Positions 37,295 to 46,471 are shown, numbered from the stretch's first letter. The stretch: DNA of 64,000 nt from Paraburkholderia sp. BCC1884 (GCF_900996225.1 NZ_CAAJGL010000079.1:1-64000); one strand, 5' to 3'. The notes: a model not told the origin generated them from the letters alone. Numbers and translations are program-made.

Positions 37295-38818
37295 TTACGC
37301 CGTGGCGACCGGGATTTTGCCGATCTTCGCCTGCCATTCCTTCGGGCCGGTTTGATGGACCGAGATGCCGTTCGAGTCGACCGCAACCGTGACCGGCATG
37401 TCTTGCACGTCGAACTCGTAGATCGCTTCCATGCCGAGATCTTCGAAGGCGAGAACCTTCGCGCTGCGAATCGCTTTCGAGACGAGGTAGGCTGCGCCGC
37501 CCACGGCCATCAGATAGGCGGCCTTGTGCTTCTTGATCGCCTCGATCGCCACCGGACCACGCTCGGCTTTACCGATCATGGAAATGAGACCGGTTTGCGA
37601 CAGCATCGTCTCGGTGAATTTGTCCATACGCGTGGCCGTGGTCGGACCTGCGGGACCGACGGCTTCATCGCGTACCGGATCGACCGGGCCGACGTAATAG
37701 ATCACGCGATTGGTGAAGTCCACCGGCAGCTTCTCGCCCTTCGCCAGCATGTCGGCGATGCGCTTGTGAGCTGCGTCGCGGCCCGTCAACATCTTGCCCG
37801 ACAGCAGCAGCGTTTGACCCGGCGCCCAGGCGGCGACCTGTTCCGGCGTCAGCGTGTTCAGATCGACGCGCTGGCTCTTCTCGGTGTCCGGTTCCCACTG
37901 CACCTTCGGCCATGCATCGAGCGAGGGCGCTTCGAGTTTGGCGACGCCCGAGCCGTCCAGCGTGAAATGCGCGTGACGCGTGGCCGCGCAGTTCGGAATG
38001 ATCGCGATTGGCTTCGATGCGGCGTGCGTGGGGGCGGCCATGATCTTCACGTCGAGCACGGTGGCGAGGCCGCCGAGACCTTGCGCGCCGATGCCGAGCG
38101 CGTTGACCTTCTCGTGCAGTTCCACGCGCAGCTCTTCGATCCAGTCCTGCGGGCCGCGTGCGATCACGTCCTGAATGTCGATCGGGTCCATCAGCGATTC
38201 TTTGGCCATGAGCATCGCTTTTTCAGCGGTGCCGCCAATGCCGATGCCGAGCATGCCCGGCGGACACCAGCCCGCGCCCATCGTCGGCACGGTCTTCAGA
38301 ATCCAGTCGACGATCGAGTCCGACGGATTCAACATCGCGAACTTCGACTTGTTTTCCGAGCCGCCGCCCTTGGCCGCGACCTGCACGTCGACCTTGTCGC
38401 CCGGCACGATCTCGTAGTGGATCACGGCCGGCGTGTTGTCCTTTGTGTTCTTGCGGGCACCTTCCGGCGGGCTCACGATCGACGCACGCAGCACGTTGTC
38501 CGGGTTCAGATAACCGCGGCGCACGCCTTCGTTGATCATATCGGTGACGCTCATCGTCGCACCGTCCCAACGCACGTCCATCCCGACCTTCACGAATACC
38601 GTGACGATGCCGGTGTCCTGGCAGATCGGACGCTTGCCTTCGGCGCACATGCGACTGTTGGTGAGAATCTGCGCGATGGCGTCTTTCGCCGCCGGGCTCT
38701 CTTCGAGCTCGTAAGCACGGCCGAGCGCCTGGATGTAGTCGAGCGGGTGGTAATAGCTGATGTGCTGAAGCGAATCAGCAATACTCTGAATCAGATCTTC
38801 CTGTTTGATGACGGTCAT
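37295..38818 (-). CDS. fumA: Class I (iron-sulfur) fumarate hydratase
   Basis: A 507-residue 4Fe-4S fumarase converting fumarate and malate. N-terminal alpha and C-terminal beta domains are fused; likely cluster cysteines lie in CQDTG (Cys66), GWCPPG and PNCAA. TATRMD and GKAERGP mark the C-terminal part. Start 38818 (MTVIKQED) is favoured over a site seven codons up. Oxygen- and iron-sensitive, unlike FumC. Confidence 0.93.
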   Translation of the reverse strand: MTVIKQEDLIQSIADSLQHISYYHPLDYIQALGRAYELEESPAAKDAIAQILTNSRMCAEGKRPICQDTGIVTVFVKVGMDVRWDGATMSVTDMINEGVRRGYLNPDNVLRASIVSPPEGARKNTKDNTPAVIHYEIVPGDKVDVQVAAKGGGSENKSKFAMLNPSDSIVDWILKTVPTMGAGWCPPGMLGIGIGGTAEKAMLMAKESLMDPIDIQDVIARGPQDWIEELRVELHEKVNALGIGAQGLGGLATVLDVKIMAAPTHAASKPIAIIPNCAATRHAHFTLDGSGVAKLEAPSLDAWPKVQWEPDTEKSQRVDLNTLTPEQVAAWAPGQTLLLSGKMLTGRDAAHKRIADMLAKGEKLPVDFTNRVIYYVGPVDPVRDEAVGPAGPTTATRMDKFTETMLSQTGLISMIGKAERGPVAIEAIKKHKAAYLMAVGGAAYLVSKAIRSAKVLAFEDLGMEAIYEFDVQDMPVTVAVDSNGISVHQTGPKEWQAKIGKIPVATA

Positions 38819-38875
38819 GGCTAAGCTCAGTGGGGACAATGGCGCTTATAGTCGGACGCGCACGGGTAGTGCGTG

Positions 38876-39484
38876 TCAGTCGTGCGCCTTCAGGGGAGTG
38901 GAATCGTTGGAACCCAGCACGTGCGAGCCGGCGGGTTCCTGAAAATGATGGGGATGCGTATGCGTGGTGAGGCGGTCGACCAGCGCCATCACCACGGCCG
39001 ACAGCAGGAACGCGATGTGGATGATCACTTGCCACATGATCGTATGCGTCGTGTTCTGGTCGGGGCTGATGAAGGTCTTCAGCAAATGGATCGACGAGAT
39101 GCTGATCAGCGCCATCGACAGTTTGACTTTGAGCACGCCCGCGTTCACATGATCGAGCCACTCCGGTTCATCCGGATGACCTTCGACGCCGAGACGCGAT
39201 ACGAAGGTTTCATACCCCCCGATGATCACCATGATCAGCAGGTTCGAGATCATGACCACGTCGATCAGGCCGAGCACGACCAGCATGATGTTGGTTTCGT
39301 CGAGCGTCATGGCGGCCGTGACCAGATGCCAGACCTCCTTGACGAACAGCACGACGTAGACGCCCTGGGCGATGATCAGGCCCAGATAGAGCGGCACCTG
39401 CAACCAGCGGCTCATGAAGATGATGGCGGGCAGCGGACGCATCGGGCGGCGCGGACGGTTGGAGTCGGGGCGCGGAGCGGACAT
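38876..39484 (-). CDS. UPF0114 (YqhA-type) membrane protein
   Basis: A 202-residue inner-membrane protein with four hydrophobic segments, including [20 protein letters not shown] and [20 protein letters not shown], which are diagnostic of UPF0114/TIGR00645. Function unknown. His-rich C-terminus (THTHPHH). ATG 39484 is preferred to a TTG two codons up. Located 57 bases upstream of fumA and may be co-transcribed with it. Confidence 0.88.
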   Translation of the reverse strand: MSAPRPDSNRPRRPMRPLPAIIFMSRWLQVPLYLGLIIAQGVYVVLFVKEVWHLVTAAMTLDETNIMLVVLGLIDVVMISNLLIMVIIGGYETFVSRLGVEGHPDEPEWLDHVNAGVLKVKLSMALISISSIHLLKTFISPDQNTTHTIMWQVIIHIAFLLSAVVMALVDRLTTHTHPHHFQEPAGSHVLGSNDSTPLKAHD

Positions 39485-39714
39485 AGGCAAGAGTCAGATG
39501 AAACGCAGGTGACGGGAGACGGACCGGATCGGACCCAATGCGTCGATCCGGCGTACGAACCACGCGCGCGAACCGGGCACATGGACCCGTTGCCGATGGC
39601 GCGTTGCACGACCTGTCAAGGCCGCGAAAGCTCGCGTCAGGCGCGCTATTGTACAGCGTCGGCCGGTTTTGCTGCGCCGCGGCGGGCACACAACAGGCCC
39701 GGCGGCGCGCCTGC

Positions 39715-40617
39715 TCACGAGGCCACCGGCGGCACTCGCCTGACCTTCAGGCTGGCCAGCCCGATCCCCGTGACCACGCAGGCCAGCGCGACGCCGTGCG
39801 CAAGGGTGGGCCGTTCGCCGAGAAACACGATGCCGTAGAGCGCCGCGGCCACCGGCAAGACGGCGCTGAATACGCCCGCGAGGCTGCCGGGCACGTGACG
39901 GATGCCCTTCATCCATAGCCAGAAAGAGAAGATGCTCGCCGACAGGCCGTACCACAGCACCAGCGTCCACACGCTGAACGGCACCGCGCGATAGTCGAAA
40001 TCGAGCAGCGCGCCCGCGCCGAGCGGCAGCATCAGCACGAGGCCAAACAGATGCGTATAGGCGCAGATATCGATCGGCGCGAGCGTCTGCGTGAGACGGC
40101 GCGACAGAATGATGTAGAGCGATTCGCAGCACACCGCGCCGAGGATCATCAGGTTGCCGGTCAGCGAAGTTTCGCCGGCCGCACTCCGGTCCGCATGCGC
40201 GAGATTGATGACGAGCACGCCGACGATCGCCAGCGCAATCGACGCGAGCGCCCGGCCGTTTGGCCGCTCCTTGAGAATCAGCCACGACAGCAGCGCGACC
40301 ACGGCGGGAATCGTGCTGGTGATGACGCCGGCCGCCACCGCGCTGGTGCGCTGCACGCCGTTGAGCATCAGCAGCGTAAAGCCGAAGGTGCCGAACAGCG
40401 CCTGCAGGAACAGATTGAACCACTCGTCGCGCTTCACGCGGCGCAGTTTGGCGAGCCGCAGCAACGGCCACAGCACCGCCATCGCGATCACGAAGCGCAG
40501 CAGCGCGAACAACGGAACGGGCACGAACTCGACGATCGATTTACCGATTCCGACATTGCTGCCGACCAGCAGCATCGAGGTGATGAGAAGCAGGGAATAG
40601 CGATTCAAAACGGACAA
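39715..40617 (-). CDS. EamA/DMT-family transporter
   Basis: About 300 residues with ten membrane helices in two EamA repeats (SNVGIGKSIVEFVPVPLFAL; later GERPTLAHGVALACVVTGIG). DMT exporters carry metabolites or amino acids; the substrate is not evident. The frame starts at GTG 40671; I chose TTG 40617 (SVLNRYSLLLITS) because the preceding residues are not family-like, so the start is uncertain. It marks the left edge of the type III secretion region. Confidence 0.82.
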   Translation of the reverse strand: MSVLNRYSLLLITSMLLVGSNVGIGKSIVEFVPVPLFALLRFVIAMAVLWPLLRLAKLRRVKRDEWFNLFLQALFGTFGFTLLMLNGVQRTSAVAAGVITSTIPAVVALLSWLILKERPNGRALASIALAIVGVLVINLAHADRSAAGETSLTGNLMILGAVCCESLYIILSRRLTQTLAPIDICAYTHLFGLVLMLPLGAGALLDFDYRAVPFSVWTLVLWYGLSASIFSFWLWMKGIRHVPGSLAGVFSAVLPVAAALYGIVFLGERPTLAHGVALACVVTGIGLASLKVRRVPPVAS

Positions 40618-40700
40618 TCCGGAAAAGTGCACGGCGCCGCGCAGTTTACCGGACGGGCCGCCGAATCGCACGGGCCGTCGCGCCCGACGACGGCGACTGT

Positions 40701-41318
40701 TTAGCGCAGAAGCCGTCCGCTATAGAGATCGTACGGCGGGAGCGAGGGCCATTCGGCGCGCGCAAAATGCGCGACGATGCACTCGCGATTCGCGCCCGCC
40801 GGCAATTCGACGGCGACGACGCGCAGCGCCTTCAGCACTAAAGGCACGCCCGGTGGCACGGCGACCAGATCCGCGCACTGGCCGGTCGACAGATTCTTCT
40901 GCGGGACCGTTTCGTCGAAGATCGAGAACACCTGTTGGGTGTCCTCGTCGCGATGCGCCCCAACGGCATTCGCGCGTGTCGCCCATTCGGCCGCGTGTCC
41001 CGGCAGCACGAACGCGCATAGCGCGCCGAGGTCGATGAACGGCTGGCCCTGCGCGCGCTGCAAGGTGCTCAGACCGTCGCGGCTGATGGTCCAGACGCGG
41101 TACGAGGTGCCGGCGTAATCGTCCATGAGCTGAAGCTCGTCGAGAAAACGCTGCACGATCGCATCTGGCGGCAAGGCCTGACGCAAAGCGTGGTTGATGT
41201 GTCGATGGCCGCTGTCGACGAAATCGTGGATGGCCGTGTGCAGCCCGGCATTCGAGCGTCGCACGAGGGTGGCGAGCCGCTCGCGATCGGCGGGACCTGT
41301 CCCGCTAGGAGTAGTCAT
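40701..41318 (-). CDS. Possible ADP-ribosyltransferase-fold protein, T3SS-linked
   Basis: A 205-residue soluble protein without signal peptide. Residues 71-170 follow the order of mono-ADP-ribosyltransferase folds: TSYRVWTISRDG (candidate Arg74), FIDLGALCAF where toxins have the STS motif, and CADLVAVPPGVPLVLKAL where they have EXE plus the PPG strand. The STS and EXE residues are not conserved, so it may be a degenerate member or a look-alike. Its place beside the T3SS genes makes an effector conceivable. No named family recognised with confidence. Confidence 0.45.
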   Translation of the reverse strand: MTTPSGTGPADRERLATLVRRSNAGLHTAIHDFVDSGHRHINHALRQALPPDAIVQRFLDELQLMDDYAGTSYRVWTISRDGLSTLQRAQGQPFIDLGALCAFVLPGHAAEWATRANAVGAHRDEDTQQVFSIFDETVPQKNLSTGQCADLVAVPPGVPLVLKALRVVAVELPAGANRECIVAHFARAEWPSLPPYDLYSGRLLR

Positions 41319-41424
41319 TGCGTTCTGGAGGGAAGGGCAGGAAGGGCTGAGCCGGCGCCTCGCGGCGCCGCTGCGAACCCGGCCGGCCGCTTGATGGCGG
41401 CGGCCGGTCGATATCAGGCCTGCG

Positions 41425-41820
41425 TCAGGCCGCGCCCGTCCCCTGGCCGCCTTGACCGGCCGCGCCAGCGCCGCCCATCATCGAGCCGAACATGCCGAGC
41501 AGTGGCGGCGCCACGAGCATCACGGCGGACATCAAGCCCTGCACGACGTTCATGATCTGGCTCATCACGCCCGACATGCCGGCGCCGCCATTGCCGCCAC
41601 CCATCATGCCGCCACCGAAACCCGCGCCGCCGAGCGCTTGAGCCGCCGGGAGCGGCGGTCGCATGGCGCCGGCGTTCATGCCAGCGTCGACGGGGTCCGG
41701 CGGAAACACCGGCGCCGTGCGGAACCTGGCGTTGATTTCCACGCCATTTTGAGCGGCCATCGGCGTTTCGCCGGGATTGAACGGCATGCTGTTGCCGAAG
41801 TTATTGATCGCATTCGTCAT
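41425..41820 (-). CDS. Glycine-rich, cysteine-free (harpin-like) protein
   Basis: A 131-residue protein starting MTNAINNFGNSMPFN. The second half is Gly/Met/Ala-rich (GGAGFGGGMMGGGNGGAGMS), followed by a hydrophobic stretch (MNVVQGLMSAVMLVAPPLLG). It has no cysteine. Gly-rich, Cys-free, small proteins beside T3SS genes are often secreted harpins or translocon accessories; I infer that, without a recognised family. AAGGA precedes the start 41820; the frame is open 17 codons upstream. Confidence 0.6.
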   Translation of the reverse strand: MTNAINNFGNSMPFNPGETPMAAQNGVEINARFRTAPVFPPDPVDAGMNAGAMRPPLPAAQALGGAGFGGGMMGGGNGGAGMSGVMSQIMNVVQGLMSAVMLVAPPLLGMFGSMMGGAGAAGQGGQGTGAA

Positions 41821-41977
41821 GGTCAAATCCTTGAAAAAAAATACAACGGTCTGGTTGTGTTGTTCGCGCAAGTCATTGCGCGCGTCGATCGATTGCTGGC
41901 CCGCGTTCGCTTGGAAAGGGAATGAATGAGCTTTTCTCCGATAGACCTCCTTGCACTAATTGATGCTGGTTGCATAG

Positions 41978-42340
41978 TTAATCCGCAGCGATCGTGTTCA
42001 TATCGATCGGATAAGCTTGTTCGAGTATTTGAGTCACGCAAATGATTCGGATAAAGCCGGTAAAGTTGCAGATGGTTTCCTGTGTCATATCAATTTCAAT
42101 TGCCCATTTTGAAATCAGCTTTCCCACTGTCAGGGATTCCTGACGCGCGATTTCTTCGATGATGCGCCAATAGATTTCCTCGAGTCGCAAACATGTCGCA
42201 AATCCGTTAATTCTGATCGAACGCAATTTGGGTTTTGCAAGCCGAGGCGCGAAGTTGCAATACCGTTTCATCCCCATGAGAAAGCGCGCGTAGGAATCTG
42301 ACGCGGCAATGCCGAAATTAGGAAGGCCTTGCTGGACCAT
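41978..42340 (-). CDS. Ribbon-helix-helix (RHH_4-like) protein
   Basis: About 120 residues. The region SIRINGFATCLRLEEIYWRI, then IEEIARQESLTVGKLIS and FTGFIRIICVTQIL fits the RHH_4 domain (RSVRINGHATSIRLE-type), a DNA-binding-like fold. Beside the sctC operon and divergent from it, so it is a candidate regulator. Start is uncertain: TTG 42361, ATG 42340 and ATG 42277 are all possible and none has a good ribosome site. Base composition is more AT-rich than neighbours. Confidence 0.6.
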   Translation of the reverse strand: MVQQGLPNFGIAASDSYARFLMGMKRYCNFAPRLAKPKLRSIRINGFATCLRLEEIYWRIIEEIARQESLTVGKLISKWAIEIDMTQETICNFTGFIRIICVTQILEQAYPIDMNTIAAD

Positions 42341-42361
42341 GCATGGGCGAAGGTCGGACAA

Positions 42362-42703
42362 GGCGATTCGTCACGAAGCAAATCAGGCGGGTCGTCTTTT
42401 TTCATAGTCGGATCGATGGATTAGCGAGTTCGCCAATCCTCTCTCTCTGTCAATTAGGCGGGTCATACAGGAGTATGACTTGCTGAAATTTTTTATCTTC
42501 TCCTTATTTTCAGGATGGGCCGGGATCGTCTTGGGTGAATGGTCCGATTGGTTAATTCAATGAATTGCATTTCGCTGAATTAATGTGACGTCGGGCCGCG
42601 TCTTGCCCTATCTGCTTATGTCGTATCTGTGTATTACCCGTCATAAGCGTGGCGCCATTAAATTCTCTACAACGCTGTCAATAAACGTAGCCAGGGATTT
42701 TTA
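42362..42703. other. AT-rich intergenic region ahead of the T3SS operon
   Basis: 340 bases with clearly higher AT than the surroundings separate the RHH gene from sctC and must hold both promoters. I found no convincing PIP/hrpII box (TTCG-N16-TTCG), HrpL box or sigma-70 promoter. A short palindrome ATTCAATGAAT lies at 42555-42565. Confidence 0.4.
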
Positions 42704-44818
42704 ATGCTTATGATGTGGCGCAAGGATTCGATTATCACAAAGGAAAGTGGCGGCTCGCATTCCTTCATGCCGTGCGCGATGAGCGCCGCCATGCGTCACA
42801 TCGTGGTTCCGTTCGGGGTGCTCTGGGGACTGTTGCCGATCCCGGCGGCCGATGCCGCGACTCCTGTGTGGCATGGGGCGCCCGTGCACTACGCGGTAAA
42901 CGGCGCACCGCTGCCCGACGTGTTGCGCGACGTGCTCGCCGTCGAAGGATTGAGTGCCGATATCGGCCGCGACGTGAAGGGCGTGGTGAATGGCCGCTTC
43001 GACGACACGCCGGGCAACGTCTTCACCCAGCTGACGGAGGCGTACGGGCTGGTCTGGTATTTCGACGGCAAGGCGATGCATGTGTCGGGCGCGGCGGATG
43101 TGCGCAGCCGCGTGATCCCATTCGCGCCGATGACCCGCGAAGCGGTCGCCTCGCTGCTGCGCAATCTCGATCTCGACGACGAACGTCTGCCGATCAAATA
43201 CTCGGCGACCACGGTCAAGGTCGCCGGCCCATCGAAATTCGTCGACGCCGTCACGGAGGCGATCGACAAGGCGCAACGCCAGACCACCGTCGAGCCGTGG
43301 TTCGACCAGACGGTGATCCGCGTTTTCCCGTTGCGCTATGCCCAGGCGCAGGACATCCGCTACACGGTCGGCGCGCGTGAGCAGGTCATGCCCGGGGTCG
43401 CGTCGCTGCTGCGCCGCTTGATGGCGGATACCTGGCAGCCCACCGCGCCGCGCACACGCGGTGACGATGCGCGTGCGGAAGACCGTGCCGACGGACGCAA
43501 CGACATGCACGTCAACACGCGCACCGAAGCCCGCACCGAAGCCCGCACCGCGCGCGGCGGGCCGCCGCCGCTGCCGAGCCTGCTGGGACTCGGCCTCGCC
43601 GGCGCGCCGTCCGCGGCCGACGACGCCGCGCCGCTGCCCGCGTCCGACACCAGGCCGCCTGCCATGACGCCCGCGCGCCGCAACATCGTGGCGGACCCAC
43701 GCACCAACGCCGTGATCATCAGCGACCTCGTCTCGATGATGCCGAATTACGAACGCGCCATTGCGATGCTCGACCAGCCGCAGGAACTGGTCGAGATCGA
43801 TGCGGTGGTGATCGACGTGTCGTCGACGGCGGCGCGTTCGCTCGGTATCAATTGGGGCGGCGCGAACGGGCGAATCAACGGTGCGGCCGGGACCGCGAGC
43901 GCGCCGCTCTCGTTTGGCGCGGCCGCGCTGTTGACGCCGGCCAGCGCGGCGGCCGGCCTGAATCTCGCGACGCTGGTCGGCAACTCGGCGCAGTACCTGT
44001 TCGCCCAGTTGCATGCGCTCGAGGACGCCGGCCAGGCCAAGGTGCTATCGCGTCCGCGGGTTCTCACCATGAACAACACGGAGGCGGCGCTCACCTCGCG
44101 CAGTTCGGTGTACGTGCGGGTCGCGGGCAATCAGGCCGTCGATCTCTACAACATCGACACGGGCCTGACGCTGAAGGTGACGCCGAGCGTCGAGTCGAGT
44201 GGCGAGCCGCGCCGCAATATCCGCCTCAACGTCCAGATCGACGACGGCTCGTTCAACACGTCGGCGTCGGTGGATGGCATTCCGCAGGTCGACAACCATT
44301 CGGTCGTGACGCAGGCGATCGTGCGCGACGGCGAAAGTCTGCTGATCGGCGGCTATCAATACGAGCGTAGCGAGCGGACCACGTCGAAAGTGCCGGTGCT
44401 CGGCGACGTTCCGTATGTCGGTGCGCTGTTCCGCTCGACCGCGGCCACTCACGAGCGGCTCGAACGCTTGATCCTGCTTACGCCGAGCCTCAAGCGTGCG
44501 TCGGGCGAGGGCGGTTCCGATGCGACGCTGGCCGGGGCTGGGGCTGGGGCTGGGGCGGGCGTTGGCGCAAGCACGACGAGCGCGGATGCATCGAACGCGC
44601 TGACCGCATTGCTGAGCTTGGCGGCGTCGCCCGGCGGCAACGCGTCCATAGCCACGCCATCGTTCGCAGCGCCCGGCGGCAACGCGTCCACAGCCACACC
44701 ATCGTTCGCAGCGCCACCGCCGTCGTCACCGCCTCCGCTGCCTCCCGCGTCGCCGGTCCCGGCGCACGGTCTGCCGCTCGTCAACAAACTGCCGTGGGAG
44801 AAGCGCGATGACCGCTGA
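42704..44818 (+). CDS. sctC: T3SS outer-membrane secretin SctC
   Basis: A 704-residue secretin. A long N-terminus leads into a signal peptide (MRHIVVPFGVLWGLLPIPAADA, split here as MRHIVVPFGV plus following residues), then N0/N1 domains (PLPDVLRDVLAVEGLSADIG), N3, and the secretin core (VLSRPRVLTMNNTEA and VPVLGDVPYVGALFR). It forms the outer-membrane ring. The C-terminal tail is Ala/Gly/Pro-rich with a 14-residue tandem repeat (PGGNASIATPSFAA, DNA 44630-44713). AGGGA precedes ATG 42704. First gene of a 17-gene operon; it overlaps sctD by 11 bases. Confidence 0.93.
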   Translation: MLMMWRKDSIITKESGGSHSFMPCAMSAAMRHIVVPFGVLWGLLPIPAADAATPVWHGAPVHYAVNGAPLPDVLRDVLAVEGLSADIGRDVKGVVNGRFDDTPGNVFTQLTEAYGLVWYFDGKAMHVSGAADVRSRVIPFAPMTREAVASLLRNLDLDDERLPIKYSATTVKVAGPSKFVDAVTEAIDKAQRQTTVEPWFDQTVIRVFPLRYAQAQDIRYTVGAREQVMPGVASLLRRLMADTWQPTAPRTRGDDARAEDRADGRNDMHVNTRTEARTEARTARGGPPPLPSLLGLGLAGAPSAADDAAPLPASDTRPPAMTPARRNIVADPRTNAVIISDLVSMMPNYERAIAMLDQPQELVEIDAVVIDVSSTAARSLGINWGGANGRINGAAGTASAPLSFGAAALLTPASAAAGLNLATLVGNSAQYLFAQLHALEDAGQAKVLSRPRVLTMNNTEAALTSRSSVYVRVAGNQAVDLYNIDTGLTLKVTPSVESSGEPRRNIRLNVQIDDGSFNTSASVDGIPQVDNHSVVTQAIVRDGESLLIGGYQYERSERTTSKVPVLGDVPYVGALFRSTAATHERLERLILLTPSLKRASGEGGSDATLAGAGAGAGAGVGASTTSADASNALTALLSLAASPGGNASIATPSFAAPGGNASTATPSFAAPPPSSPPPLPPASPVPAHGLPLVNKLPWEKRDDR
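44630..44713 (+). repeat. 42-bp tandem repeat (two copies) inside sctC
   Basis: Two 42-bp units encode PGGNASIATPSFAA and PGGNASTATPSFAA. Just upstream (44531-44560) is a GCTGGG hexamer run coding alternating Gly-Ala, and at 43516-43550 a repeat coding TEARTEAR. All are in linker or tail regions and slippage-prone. Confidence 0.8.
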
Positions 44819-45905
44819 CGCACAGATCGTCGTGATGGACGGCGTGCACGCCGGCGCGAGCGTGGCGTTAGCCGCCGGCAAGCCGCTGCGGATCGGCAGC
44901 GGTGGTGAGGCGGACCTGGTCGTGATCGACGCAGACGTCGAAGCGCTGCATGCCACCGTCGACTTGCAAGGCGACGCGCTCACGCTGGTCGCGCATCACG
45001 ACGGCGTCGCCGTGTTCGGCCAGCGCGTGCCGACCAATCGCCGTGTGCGCCTCAGGCGCGGTGCGTGGTTCTCGGTGGGCTCGGTCACGTTCCGCTTCGG
45101 CGGGCGCGACGCGCCAGGACCTGCCATGGCACGCAACGCAGAACGTGCCTATCTGTTGCGTCATCAGCCGCTCAAGTATCTCGCCCGGCGCTGGTCCGAC
45201 GCATCGCCGATGACGAAAGCCGCGCTGCCCGGCGTGCCGTTCGGCTTCGCGATGCTGATGTGGTTCGCCACGACACCTGCGCCATCCGGGCCGCCCGCGA
45301 CACGCGTCGACGAGGCGTTCCGGCTGGTCACGACGCATCTCGACGCGAAGACCGGCGCGCTGGTCTACGAGGGCTACGTGCAGTCATCGACCGATCTCGC
45401 CGCACTGACAGCGAACGCGTGGGCGCGTCAGCGCGCGCCGGTGATGCACGTGATCGTGCTCGCGCAACTGCAGGAACAGCTCGGCGAATTGCTCGCGCGC
45501 TATTACCGCGGCGCCGAAGTGCGGGCCGCGCAAGCCGGTGCATTCGCGGTGACGCTGCCGGAAGTCCACGGCTTTCTTTCGCCCGAAGCGTGGGACTACG
45601 CCCGCGTGGCGCGGGTGGCTCACGCCGAGATTCATGGCCTGCGCGGGCTGGCGTTTCCGGGGCACACGCAGCAAGGCGCGCGAGTGCGCGTGCCGCTCGA
45701 TGCGCTCGGCCTGAATCTGCTGACGAGCCGGCACGCCATGTGGCTGACCGACGCACAGGGCGTGCGCTATTTCGTCGGCGCGCGTCTGCCGATGGGGCGG
45801 ATCACCCGGATCTCGGCGTGCAGCGCGGAAGTGTCGCGTGACGACGACGGTTCGATTTATGAGTTCGTGCTGGATGCCGCCCGTGCCCCCGCAAGCTGCC
45901 GGTGA
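44808..45905 (+). CDS. sctD: T3SS inner-membrane ring protein SctD
   Basis: A 365-residue protein: an FHA-like cytoplasmic domain (residues 5-100, LRIGSGGEADLVVIDADVEA and FSVGSVTFRFGG), one membrane segment (PGVPFGFAMLMWFAT, about 145-160) and periplasmic ring-building domains. With SctJ it makes the inner-membrane ring. Overlaps sctC and sctE. Confidence 0.85.
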   Translation: MTADAQIVVMDGVHAGASVALAAGKPLRIGSGGEADLVVIDADVEALHATVDLQGDALTLVAHHDGVAVFGQRVPTNRRVRLRRGAWFSVGSVTFRFGGRDAPGPAMARNAERAYLLRHQPLKYLARRWSDASPMTKAALPGVPFGFAMLMWFATTPAPSGPPATRVDEAFRLVTTHLDAKTGALVYEGYVQSSTDLAALTANAWARQRAPVMHVIVLAQLQEQLGELLARYYRGAEVRAAQAGAFAVTLPEVHGFLSPEAWDYARVARVAHAEIHGLRGLAFPGHTQQGARVRVPLDALGLNLLTSRHAMWLTDAQGVRYFVGARLPMGRITRISACSAEVSRDDDGSIYEFVLDAARAPASCR

Positions 45906-46143
45906 AGGCGCGCTCGACGCGAGCCACGAAGCGTCGCTCGAAGCGCGCCTCGCCGAAGGCGGCGCGGCCGGCCGCGCCGCGATCGTCGCGCGACTGGGCG
46001 GCGAGATCGAGCACCTGAACAGGTCGTGGGCGAACGCATCGCCTGATCGGCGAAGAGAACTGATTCTGCTTGTCGAGTGTTTGCGCGCAGCTCGGCGAGT
46101 AGTGGAACGAAGCGCCAGCTTCGTCAACGCGCGCGGCAAATAG
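45859..46143 (+). CDS. sctE: SctE/YscE-type needle co-chaperone
   Basis: About 94 residues. The part SLEARLAEGGAAGRAAIVAR followed by LVECLRAARRVVERS has the two-helix pattern of EscE/YscE/SsaE proteins, which with SctG keep the needle subunit soluble. It lies between sctD and sctF as ssaE-type genes do. Start uncertain: GTG 45838, ATG 45859 or ATG 45874. Confidence 0.65.
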   Translation: MSSCWMPPVPPQAAGEGALDASHEASLEARLAEGGAAGRAAIVARLGGEIEHLNRSWANASPDRRRELILLVECLRAARRVVERSASFVNARGK

Positions 46144-46156
46144 TAAGGAATAGAAA

Positions 46157-46471
46157 ATGATGACTCCGAATGTGGCGAACGGAAATGGCGGCGACCTGTC
46201 GCTCGACTGGATCTTCCAGAAGGCGAAACAGGCGCTCGCCGACAAGGGGCAGGAAGTCAAAGACTCGACCCCTGCGACCCAGCCAAACGGTCAGGCCGCA
46301 GGCGTTCAGGGCGGGGCGGCCAATCAGGGCGGCACCGGCGATCAGGGCGGTACCGCCGCGCTGACGCTGCAGAAGCAGGTCAGCGAATACACCACGATGC
46401 TGACCGGCTTCTCCTCGATGATGCAAAGCGCCGGCGACACCTTCAAGGATGTCGCCCGTAACACCAAATAG
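46157..46471 (+). CDS. sctF: T3SS needle protein SctF with glycine-rich insertion
   Basis: 104 residues, longer than the usual 75-85. The C-terminus LQKQVSEYTTMLTGFSSMMQ then SAGDTFKDVARNTK fits the needle family (LQ..LSEYN...S...K..KD); the N-terminal helix DLSLDWIFQKAKQALADK matches too. Between them is a Gly/Gln-rich stretch (residues about 40-68). AAGGAA-type site upstream. Overlaps sctG by 23 bases. Confidence 0.72.
   Translation: MMTPNVANGNGGDLSLDWIFQKAKQALADKGQEVKDSTPATQPNGQAAGVQGGAANQGGTGDQGGTAALTLQKQVSEYTTMLTGFSSMMQSAGDTFKDVARNTK

Noticed and set aside
37202..38824. 540-codon open frame antisense to fumA
   Set aside because: Shadow frame of the fumarase gene.
42362..42703. PIP/hrpII or HrpL box before sctC
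   Set aside because: TTCG elements occur but never at 15-16 base spacing; no GGAACC-CCAC pair.
42701..44014. 437-codon open frame antisense to sctC
   Set aside because: Shadow frame; no recognisable protein features.
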